The notes under the pieces: generated by a model
What the model was told of the DNA's origin: nothing
Databases searched by the model: none
The model's input: the letters and a program-made list of their open reading frames with translations, nothing else
Made by a program: the position numbers and the translations under genes
Part shown: positions 1-5,002 of the stretch, piece after piece
How the letters are laid out: each line of letters starts with the position of its first letter
Numbering within the stretch: position 1 is the stretch's first letter
Assembly: GCA_021413595.1 (NCBI GenBank)
Contig: JAIOQD010000202.1
Location: forward strand, 1-6,862
Length of the DNA stretch: 6,862 nt
Reading direction: 5' to 3'
From: Bacteroidota bacterium
GTDB taxonomy: Bacteria > Bacteroidota > Bacteroidia > 2-12-FULL-35-15

Positions 1-360
1 AACCAATGGCGATGAAATTAAAAAAGCCAATGTTACTCCTAAAGGAATACCACCCTTTACAAAACCTATAAATAAAGGAACAGATGAGCAGGAACAAAAT
101 GGTGTTATAGTTCCGAAAAAGGAGGCAATGAAATAATCAAAGCCATACCACTTACGTTTGGTTAAGAAATTACGGACTTTTTCAATGGGGAAATAAGAAT
201 TGATAATCCCCATTAAAAAAGTAATGAACCCTAACAAAATAAATATTTTGATTGTATCAAATACAAAAAAGTTTAACGCATCGCCCACCTTAGAGCCATG
301 CGTTAAACCAAACATAGTGTAAATTAACCAATCAGCGAAATACTGTAACCAATCAAACAT
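1..360 (-). CDS. DUF318/ArsP-type permease, N-terminal part (cut by window edge)
   Basis: This is an inner-membrane permease of the DUF318 (YraQ/ArsP) family; only its first 120 residues are inside the window and the reading frame is open to base 1. I translated it from the ATG whose complement is at 358-360. The family signature TPFCSCSSVPLF is at residues 86-97, followed by GFVKGGIPLG and a hydrophobic stretch ending ISSPLV. A first membrane segment covers about residues 31-56 and a second begins near 74. Some family members (ArsP) export trivalent organoarsenicals, and Cys89 and Cys91 fall in the motif where such metalloid-handling cysteines sit. It starts 11 bp after the rhodanese stop codon, so it is almost certainly translated from the same mRNA. 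The family is clear; the substrate is not provable from sequence, and other DUF318 members have unknown cargo. Confidence 0.9.
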   Translation of the reverse strand, partial: MFDWLQYFADWLIYTMFGLTHGSKVGDALNFFVFDTIKIFILLGFITFLMGIINSYFPIEKVRNFLTKRKWYGFDYFIASFFGTITPFCSCSSVPLFIGFVKGGIPLGVTLAFLISSPLV

Positions 361-371
361 ATCTTAAAAAA

Positions 372-854
372 TTAGCAGCAATTGGGTTTACTGCAATCAC
401 AGTTTCCTGCATCACTTGTGTTTACTTTTTCTTTTTCAGTTGTTGGCGTGCAGCACGATTCTGAGGAATTATCAGTTGTATCACAACAACCACTATTTTG
501 TGTATTATCTAATGCTGAAGTTGTATCTCCTTTAGTTGGAAATCCTTTTTGCGCCCAACGGATCATACCATGCTCCATATTCACTACCTTGGTATAACCA
601 TGATTTACTAAAAAGCCAGCGGCTCTTAAACTTCTCCCACCACTTTTACAAACCACTACAACTTCTTTGTCTTTTGGTATTTCGGTATAGTGATCTTCAA
701 ATACACTTAATGGAATATTAATAATGTTAGGGACTTCGTAAGCCAGTTGAGCTACTTCATCCTTTTCACGAACATCAACTAATAATGCACCATTTTTTAC
801 CCATTCTTGAGTGGTAGTAGGGCAAATTTCTTTTACTAATGTTTGCTTTTCCAT
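372..854 (-). CDS. Rhodanese-like protein with cysteine-rich C-terminal tail
   Basis: This is a 160-residue cytoplasmic protein with no signal peptide. Residues 10-108 form a single rhodanese domain: LLVDVRE at 24-30, the active-site loop CKSGGRS at 69-75 with catalytic Cys69, and the terminal GMIRWAQKGFP at 96-106. Rhodanese domains carry sulfane sulfur as a cysteine persulfide; single-domain versions often donate sulfur or act on thiosulfate or polysulfide. The unusual part is a tail of about 50 residues (110-160), rich in Ser, Thr, Asp and Asn, with eight cysteines arranged as CC (123-124), CC (134-135), CDC (152-154) and a final CC (159-160). This tail looks disordered and suited to binding a thiophilic metal or metalloid. 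The gene is 39 bp after the methyltransferase and 11 bp before the permease. The domain is certain; the tail's function is inferred. Confidence 0.93.
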   Translation of the reverse strand: MEKQTLVKEICPTTTQEWVKNGALLVDVREKDEVAQLAYEVPNIINIPLSVFEDHYTEIPKDKEVVVVCKSGGRSLRAAGFLVNHGYTKVVNMEHGMIRWAQKGFPTKGDTTSALDNTQNSGCCDTTDNSSESCCTPTTEKEKVNTSDAGNCDCSKPNCC

Positions 855-893
855 GTTAATTTATTTTATTCGGTTAATAATTATAATTTTTTT
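855..893 (-). other. Intergenic leader resembling the thioredoxin/methyltransferase junction
   Basis: The 39 bp before the rhodanese ATG match the DNA around the thioredoxin stop and methyltransferase start. Bases 851-882 align with 1520-1552 at about 26 of 32 positions, including an identical 10-base block GTTAATAATT and an identical 9-base block. Read in the thioredoxin frame it would give a fragment like Leu-Leu-Thr followed by a stop, as in the thioredoxin C-terminus. This suggests a duplicated junction, though low sequence complexity weakens the case. Confidence 0.4.
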
Positions 894-1523
894 CTAAACA
901 TTCTGTAGTTTTTTAAAACTGCAAAAGATAAAATTTTGGATTGTTTCAAATGGTGTCTTGTGATCAACTACTATACATTTAATTTTCTCAAAAAACTTAG
1001 TTAGGAGATCAGTCATTGATGTTTCAGAATATTGCTTGATTTTTATTCCGCTACATTTTTCCGGACCTTCCTCCGAAAAAGTTCCAATTACCAATACTCC
1101 TGTTGCGCTAATACTTTTTTGAACTGTATTTAGATAGCTTTCAATTTCTTGATCTTTTGTAAGGAAATGAAAGGCTGCACGGTCATGCCAAAAATCATAT
1201 TTCTCAGTTGGCTTAAAATTGGCAGCATCAGCAACTATCCATTTTACTGCGTTTGCGCGCTTACCAAGCCTTTGTTTAGCCTTTTCAAGTGCAACCTCTG
1301 AAATGTCAAGAACTGTAATATCTTTATATCCTAAGTCAAGTAAATTATCAACAAACAAACTATCGCCACCACCAACATCTATTATTTTTGCCGATGTTGA
1401 AACATTGAACTGTTTTAGGAAGTTTAATGAAGTTTCAGGGGTAGTCTGAAACCAACTAACTTCACTCAGTTGTTTTGTTTGATAAATGTTTTCCCAATGT
1501 TTTTTTTTGTCAAAATTCTCCAT
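894..1523 (-). CDS. Class I SAM-dependent methyltransferase
   Basis: This 209-residue cytoplasmic methyltransferase has a Rossmann-type fold. The SAM-binding motif I reads DVGGGDS at 49-55, the acidic residue ending strand 2 is Asp73 (VLDIS), and Asp99 (VADAA) probably contacts the adenine. The segment YDFWHDRAAFHFL at 109-121 is motif IV-like. The N-terminal HWENIY and EVSWFQ motifs and the GPEKCSG segment (153-159) are typical of a small family usually annotated only as class I methyltransferase. It has three cysteines (157, 183, 201), but they are not in the conserved-cysteine layout expected of the arsenite methyltransferase ArsM, so I do not call it arsM. It starts 12 bp after the thioredoxin stop. 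Given its neighbours, a thiol or metalloid compound is a reasonable guess for its methyl acceptor, but this is inference. Confidence 0.92.
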   Translation of the reverse strand: MENFDKKKHWENIYQTKQLSEVSWFQTTPETSLNFLKQFNVSTSAKIIDVGGGDSLFVDNLLDLGYKDITVLDISEVALEKAKQRLGKRANAVKWIVADAANFKPTEKYDFWHDRAAFHFLTKDQEIESYLNTVQKSISATGVLVIGTFSEEGPEKCSGIKIKQYSETSMTDLLTKFFEKIKCIVVDHKTPFETIQNFIFCSFKKLQNV

Positions 1524-1535
1524 GTTGATTTATTT

Positions 1536-1775
1536 TTAGGCAGTTAATAATTGTTTTATTTCGTTAATGTCGGCAACTCTGCCTTTAACTTTAATAACAT
1601 CGTCAATCATCAATACAGGTGTAGTTAACACATTGTATTTCATCATTTCTTCGATGTCTTCAATTTTGATTACTTCAGCATCAATACCTGTTTGTTTTAC
1701 TGCTTCTAATACATTGTTATAGGTAGTTTTGCATTTCGCACATCCTGGTCCTAATACTTTTATATTCTTTTTCAT
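1536..1775 (-). CDS. Small thioredoxin-like redox protein, TM0996/MTH895 type
   Basis: This is a 79-residue cytoplasmic protein of the redox-active disulfide (TM0996/MTH895) family. The active site GPGCAKC is at residues 9-15, with Cys12 and Cys15 as the CxxC pair. The cis-proline motif TTPVLMIDD is at 51-59 with Pro53, and GRV follows near residue 65. I chose the ATG complementary to 1773-1775 because the family normally begins a few residues before the first beta strand (MKKNIKVLG). An upstream ATG at 1848-1850 would add 25 basic residues unlike the family and would put the operator-like site at 1823-1838 inside the gene. Such proteins are commonly encoded beside DUF318 permeases and ArsR regulators, as here. 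It probably reduces a disulfide, or the bound cargo, for the permease or rhodanese step. Confidence 0.93.
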   Translation of the reverse strand: MKKNIKVLGPGCAKCKTTYNNVLEAVKQTGIDAEVIKIEDIEEMMKYNVLTTPVLMIDDVIKVKGRVADINEIKQLLTA

Positions 1776-1800
1776 TTCTGTTTGTTTTATGTTCTTATTG

Positions 1801-1838
1801 TAAATATACTTTCTCTTCGTTGTTCGTAAATTGACGAA
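1801..1838 (-). promoter_or_regulatory. Predicted second operator and promoter before the thioredoxin gene
   Basis: TTCG-N8-CGAA at 1823-1838 repeats the arsR-promoter palindrome; the shared form is GTTCGYAAATNNACGAATA, with only a few central differences. On the minus strand a TATATTTA at 1801-1808 resembles the -7 box TAnnTTTG, placing the operator over the -33 region. This would give the thioredoxin-methyltransferase-rhodanese-permease part its own repressor-controlled promoter. The palindrome is directly visible; the promoter element is weaker. Confidence 0.5.
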
Positions 1839-1856
1839 TACGATTTTCAAATTTTT

Positions 1857-2156
1857 TTAATCAAAAAAACCGATCAGCAAGCCTTTGGCTAAGTTCCAAT
1901 TCGCTTTATTAATACAGTATTTTATTTTAGGTGGTTCTATATCTCCTTGAATCAATCCTGCCTCTCTTAACACTTTTAAATGCTGTGAAAGCGTACTGTT
2001 AGCAATTGGAAGCTCCTCTGACATATCACCGTGATAACAACAACTTTGTTTTGATAAAAGTTGTAAAATGGCAACCCTTACTGGATGCCCCATTGCATTG
2101 CTATATTTAGCAATGAGCTCTTGGTTATTAGTGTATTTTTTAGTCTCGGTTGGCAT
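1857..2156 (-). CDS. ArsR/SmtB-family winged-helix repressor
   Basis: This 99-residue DNA-binding repressor has the ArsR layout: MGHPVRVAILQLL at 22-34, then a helix-turn-helix with recognition helix STLSQHLKVLREAGL at 54-68, then a beta-wing region (IKYCIN at 78-83). ArsR proteins release DNA when a metal, metalloid or thiol-reactive agent binds their cysteines. Here Cys39 and Cys40 (SCCYHGD) lie just ahead of the helix-turn-helix, with Cys81 in the wing. That pattern resembles arsenic-type regulators next to As resistance genes in Bacteroidota but differs from the E. coli CVC type. It is the first gene of the minus-strand cluster, 81 bp upstream of the thioredoxin start. A TAnnTTTG promoter element inside a palindrome directly precedes it, which suggests autorepression. 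Confidence 0.95.
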   Translation of the reverse strand: MPTETKKYTNNQELIAKYSNAMGHPVRVAILQLLSKQSCCYHGDMSEELPIANSTLSQHLKVLREAGLIQGDIEPPKIKYCINKANWNLAKGLLIGFFD

Positions 2157-2171
2157 TTTTTATAATTTCTG

Positions 2172-2202
2172 TTCGCAAATATACGAATAGAAAGTGTCTC
2201 AA
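2172..2202 (-). promoter_or_regulatory. Predicted arsR promoter with overlapping operator
   Basis: Read on the minus strand, TATATTTG (2176-2183) matches the Bacteroidota -7 box TAnnTTTG, and a TTG at 2200-2202 lies 16 nt upstream as a possible -33 element; this spacing is slightly short. The -7 box is enclosed by the palindrome TTCG-N8-CGAA (2172-2187), so a bound repressor would block it directly. Transcription would start near 2169, about a dozen bases before the ATG. The same palindrome recurs at 1823-1838. The binding protein is inferred to be the adjacent ArsR-type regulator. Confidence 0.6.
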
Positions 2203-2262
2203 GATAAAATTTTAGATGAAAAATTTGTTAAATTGACACAAGGGGAAATTGATTTTAATAAA

Positions 2263-2300
2263 AAAGGGACTTAGTTCTCTTTTTGAGCCTAAGTCCCTTT
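2263..2300 (-). terminator. Rho-independent terminator of the tRNA-Ser transcript
   Basis: A perfect 12-bp inverted repeat, AAAGGGACTTAG (2263-2274) with CTAAGTCCCTTT (2289-2300), encloses a 14-nt loop. On the minus strand it is followed by a T-run (TTTTTTATT, through about 2257). It begins 3 bp beyond the tRNA discriminator base, so it serves the tRNA. There is no T-run on the plus strand, so it is one-directional. It also separates tRNA transcription from the arsR promoter downstream. Confidence 0.9.
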
Positions 2301-2303
2301 CAG

Positions 2304-2390
2304 CGGAGAGGGCGGGATTCGAACCCGCGATACCCTTGCGAGTATACAAACTTTCCAGGCTTGCTCGTTCGGCCACTCTGACACCTCTCC
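2304..2390 (-). tRNA. tRNA-Ser (anticodon GGA)
   Basis: This is an 87-nt class II tRNA. The acceptor stem GGAGAGG pairs with CCTCTCC, followed by discriminator G at 2304. The anticodon stem CAAGC/GTTTG (one G-T pair) holds loop CTGGAAA with anticodon GGA, which reads UCC and UCU. The long variable arm ATACTC-GCAA-GGGTAT, characteristic of serine tRNAs, forms a 6-bp stem. The T arm is GCGGG-TTCGAAT-CCCGC. The next three bases on the transcript are CTG, so the 3' CCA is not encoded and must be added after transcription. Confidence 0.97.
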
Positions 2391-2774
2391 GGTTGTAATC
2401 TTTTTTGGGACAGCGAAAGTAGCAAAAATAATTAGATTTACTGAAAATGTTAATCAAGAAAGGTATGTAATCATAGAATTAATTTGAATTTATTAATCGA
2501 ACTCAGGTTATAGAACCAAATTTGTCGTACACCTTTGAGTAATGATTTCAAAAAGAATCCCAAAACGGATGTAATTTTAAAATTTTTGGTAAGAAATCTG
2601 ATTTATTCTCTTGATTTGTAGATATTTCCCTGAAATTCCATATTTTTTATCCTTCTACTTGACTTTATTAATTTTTTTAATGACTTTTACTTAATCTTAT
2701 CGTGGTCTCAAAAAAGGAACTGATCTTTAGTGCTAGTATTTACGATTTTAGAATTAAAACCAAATCAGCAAAAG
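2391..2774. other. Gene-free stretch between divergent tRNA and secreted-protein gene
   Basis: This is 384 bp of A/T-rich DNA. It holds the tRNA promoter near 2423 and must hold the promoter of the first repeat-protein gene, but I find no clear TTG/TAnnTTTG pair on the plus strand. I see no coding frame with recognisable protein similarity, no long inverted repeat and no tRNA here. The in-frame ATG-like extension of the next gene (2730-2774) is treated as leader. Confidence 0.6.
2423..2430 (-). promoter_or_regulatory. Putative -7 box of the tRNA-Ser promoter
   Basis: On the minus strand TATTTTTG exactly fits TAnnTTTG, 32 bp upstream of the mature tRNA 5' end. That leaves a leader of about 25 nt for RNase P to remove. 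I see no convincing -33 TTG at the expected spacing. Confidence 0.5.
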
Positions 2775-4841
2775 ATGAAAAAAAAGCTATATTTAACAGT
2801 TGTGTTCTCCATGTTAATAGGATTGAGCATCTATGCCCAATGGGCGCCAATTGGCCCCGGTGGTGGAATTATTAAATGCTTCGCTTCATCCGGATCTAAT
2901 ATTTATGCAGGTACGTTCGGTGGTGGTGTGTTTTTAACAACCAATAACGGTTTGCTCTGGACTCCCGTTAATTCAGGATTGACAAATACGGATGTACAGG
3001 CATTGGCCGTAACCACAAGCGGAACAACTGTTTTTGCTGGTACGTATGGTGGTGGTGTTTTTTTATCTACCAATAGTGGAAGTACTTGGGTAGAGGTCAA
3101 TGCTGGTTTAACAAATCTTCAGGTTGCTGCCCTCGCAATAAGTGGAAGTAATATTTTTGCCGGAACAAATGCCGGTGTATTTGTTTCATCAAACAACGGA
3201 GGCTCCTGGACACCTGTCAATAATGGTTTGGGTACCACGTTAGATGTTTTATGCCTTACCACAAGTGGATCTAGCCTATACGTAGGTATTGGCAGTGGTG
3301 GCATTTTTATATCAACCAACAATGGTGGACTTTGGAGCAGTGCTAATGGTGATTTGGCAACAAATAATAAATATATAAAAGCCATCGCCATTAACGGTAC
3401 CACTATTTTTGCTGCATCCGATGCAGGTGGAGTCATGAAATCGGCAAATAATGGGGTAAATTGGACAACAGCTTCCCCTGTTAATCATGCTACTTGCTTT
3501 GCTATAAATGGAACAGATATTTATGCTGGTTTTTGGGGTGGTGGAGTATCCAAATCAAGCAATAATGGAGGACTTTGGACGGCAGTCAATACTGGTTTGA
3601 ATACGGATGTTTTATCTCTAATTGTTGGTGGAACCACCATTTTTGCCGGTACTGATGGAAAAGGATTATATACTTCCGCCAATAATGGTGCAAGTTGGAC
3701 TGCCGATCAAGGTATTACAAATACAAATGCACAATCATTAACTCTTGCCACCAGTGGTACAAATATATTTGCAGGAGTGTTTGGTGGTGGAGTATTTTTA
3801 TCTTCAAATAATGGATCAGGCCCTTGGACAACTGTTAACAATGGTTTAACTTCCCCTTCTATTCAGGCATTGGCCTCCACCGGAACAAATGTTTTTGCAG
3901 GAACTTATTCCAGCGGAATATTTAGGTCAACCAATAATGGAACGCTTTGGCAAGCTGTGAATACTGGGCTCACGAATATGAACGTTACTTCTTTGGTAAT
4001 TAGCGGAACCGATATTTATGCCGGAACTTTTGGTGGTGGTGTGTTTAAATCAGTTGATAATGGTGCCAATTGGACTGCCGTTAATACCGGTCTCACCAAT
4101 ACGTCAATTCAGGCCTTAGCAGCAAACGAAACTAGTGTTTTTGCAGGCACTTTTTATGGTGGTGTATTCTATTCAAACGATGATGGTGGCACATGGACAG
4201 CGGTAAACACAGGTTTAACCAATAACAATGTGAATGCACTGATTACAAGTGGAACCCGCGTTTTTGCAGGTACTTACGGTGGAATATTTTCCTCATTAGA
4301 TAACGGCACTAATTGGACTGCCATGAATTCGGGTCTTACTGATCTGGACGTTATGACAATAACCATGTACGAAGAAAAAGTTTTTATTGGTACTGATGGG
4401 GGAGGGGTATTCTTTTCAAGTGATACCGGAAACTCCTGGACTCCAGCTAATACTGGCCTTACAAGCTTCTCCGTTTTTGCCTCTGCCATAAGCGGATCTG
4501 CTATTTTTGCCGGAACCAAAGGTGGTGGAGTATTCAAACGTCCCTTAGCTGATTTTGGAATATCAGCTGGAATTAGTAAAACAGACATCAATACTGCTCA
4601 TGTTAGTATATATCCCAACCCTTTCAGCGTATCCTCTACCATCGAAATAAAAGGGAATGCCGGAACAGGACAAATGGATCTGGTCATCTATAGTTTGCTG
4701 GGGCAGGAAGTAAAAAGAATAAAAAATATAAAAGGCAAAACAGCTGCTATCGACAGGGGGAATTTGCCTAATGGAGCCTATTTTTATAAACTATTGGAGG
4801 ATAATAAACAAATTGCCTCGGGTAAATTTATTGCCGAATAA
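2775..4841 (+). CDS. T9SS-secreted Asp-box repeat beta-propeller protein (copy 1)
   Basis: This is a 688-residue exported protein. Residues 1-21 are a Sec signal peptide (MKKKLYL, hydrophobic core, cleavage likely after IYA). Residues 43-589 are 13 full repeats of 38-43 residues plus a final partial one, each close to IFAGT-GGGVF-S-NNG--W--VNTGLTN. Several keep a true Asp-box SxDxGxxW (for example 426-433 in repeat 10). Residues 610-688 are a type A T9SS sorting domain: YPNPF at 613-617, YSLLGQEV at 639-646, LPNGAYFYKL at 664-673 and a terminal GKFIAE. The protein should cross the inner membrane by Sec and the outer membrane by T9SS, then be released or anchored at the surface. I chose the ATG at 2775 because a start at 2730 would put 15 residues before the signal peptide. 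Asp-box propellers occur in glycoside-binding and sortilin-like proteins; no catalytic residues are recognisable, so its partner is unknown. Confidence 0.95.
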   Translation: MKKKLYLTVVFSMLIGLSIYAQWAPIGPGGGIIKCFASSGSNIYAGTFGGGVFLTTNNGLLWTPVNSGLTNTDVQALAVTTSGTTVFAGTYGGGVFLSTNSGSTWVEVNAGLTNLQVAALAISGSNIFAGTNAGVFVSSNNGGSWTPVNNGLGTTLDVLCLTTSGSSLYVGIGSGGIFISTNNGGLWSSANGDLATNNKYIKAIAINGTTIFAASDAGGVMKSANNGVNWTTASPVNHATCFAINGTDIYAGFWGGGVSKSSNNGGLWTAVNTGLNTDVLSLIVGGTTIFAGTDGKGLYTSANNGASWTADQGITNTNAQSLTLATSGTNIFAGVFGGGVFLSSNNGSGPWTTVNNGLTSPSIQALASTGTNVFAGTYSSGIFRSTNNGTLWQAVNTGLTNMNVTSLVISGTDIYAGTFGGGVFKSVDNGANWTAVNTGLTNTSIQALAANETSVFAGTFYGGVFYSNDDGGTWTAVNTGLTNNNVNALITSGTRVFAGTYGGIFSSLDNGTNWTAMNSGLTDLDVMTITMYEEKVFIGTDGGGVFFSSDTGNSWTPANTGLTSFSVFASAISGSAIFAGTKGGGVFKRPLADFGISAGISKTDINTAHVSIYPNPFSVSSTIEIKGNAGTGQMDLVIYSLLGQEVKRIKNIKGKTAAIDRGNLPNGAYFYKLLEDNKQIASGKFIAE
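2901..4541 (+). repeat. Tandem Asp-box-like repeat array in copy 1 (13 plus 1 partial)
   Basis: Thirteen coding repeats of about 123 bp begin at each IFAGT/IYAGT segment, with a fourteenth half-unit (residues 577-589). Repeat starts in residues are 43, 86, 127, 168, 211, 249, 289, 331, 373, 414, 455, 496, 536 and 577. The stretch WAPIGPGGGIIKCFA before repeat 1 resembles the back half of a repeat and could complete the last half-unit. Repeats 9-11 are the most alike. Repeat 7 departs from consensus (DQGITNTNAQSL in place of the VNTGLTN segment). Confidence 0.9.
4602..4841 (+). other. T9SS type A C-terminal sorting domain coding region
   Basis: This 79-residue beta-sandwich domain starts at VSIYPNPF and ends with GKFIAE. 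It is the recognition signal for type IX secretion and is normally cleaved as the protein reaches the surface. It implies that the genome encodes the T9SS machinery, which is not in this window. Confidence 0.93.
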
Positions 4842-5002
4842 GGTTATTTGTAATAGACTTTACTAGCCCGAAATGACTGTGGGCTTGGTCATTTCGAGCT
4901 TGTCGAGAAAATTGTGTGTAAGCATTTTAAACCAATTTTCGTTGTAAAAAGTATGATGTATTTTAAATATATAAAATCAAACCATTAAATTTTTTAAAAA
5001 AT
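4842..5002 (+). promoter_or_regulatory. Intergenic region with possible promoter for copy 2
   Basis: This 161-bp spacer carries the REP-like palindrome in its first third and a very A/T-rich last third. TATTTTAA near 4960 partly resembles a -7 box, with a TTG about 15 nt upstream, but the match and the spacing are poor. Whether copy 2 has its own promoter or is read through from copy 1 is undecided; no intrinsic terminator separates them. Confidence 0.25.
4869..4896. repeat. REP-like palindrome between the tandem paralogs
   Basis: A perfect 9-bp inverted repeat, CGAAATGAC (4869-4877) with GTCATTTCG (4888-4896), has a 10-nt loop and extends by two outer pairs across one mismatch. The following GTCATTTCGAGCTTGTCGAG-like wording (4888-4907) resembles dispersed palindromic elements common in Bacteroidota genomes. 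AGCCC (4865-4869) and GGGCT (4881-4885) could pair as an alternative hairpin. No T-run follows on either strand, so it is not an intrinsic terminator. Genome-wide copy number cannot be judged from here. Confidence 0.5.

Noticed and set aside
382..721. Plus-strand open frames opposite the rhodanese gene, and 1219-1449 opposite the methyltransferase
   Set aside because: The opposite strand encodes well-recognised domains through the same bases.
894..1523. Assignment of the methyltransferase as ArsM
   Set aside because: It lacks the conserved cysteine arrangement of arsenite methyltransferases and is shorter.
1776..1850. Longer thioredoxin start giving 25 extra residues
   Set aside because: The extension is unlike the family and would cover the operator-like palindrome and the putative promoter; the ATG at 1773-1775 gives a normal-length protein.
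2212..2457. Minus-strand open frame of 81 codons
   Set aside because: It lies across the tRNA-Ser gene and its terminator, and its protein resembles translated tRNA sequence, not a real family.
2730..2774. Upstream start for the first repeat protein
   Set aside because: It would place 15 residues before a well-formed signal peptide that begins with MKKK at 2775.
2903..4591. Minus-strand open frames opposite the first repeat gene (and 6430-6651 opposite the second)
   Set aside because: They are antisense shadows of the glycine/valine-rich repeats (PPP and VPAK patterns) with no independent support.
4869..4896. Intrinsic terminator after the first repeat gene
   Set aside because: A stem is present but no T-run follows it on either strand.
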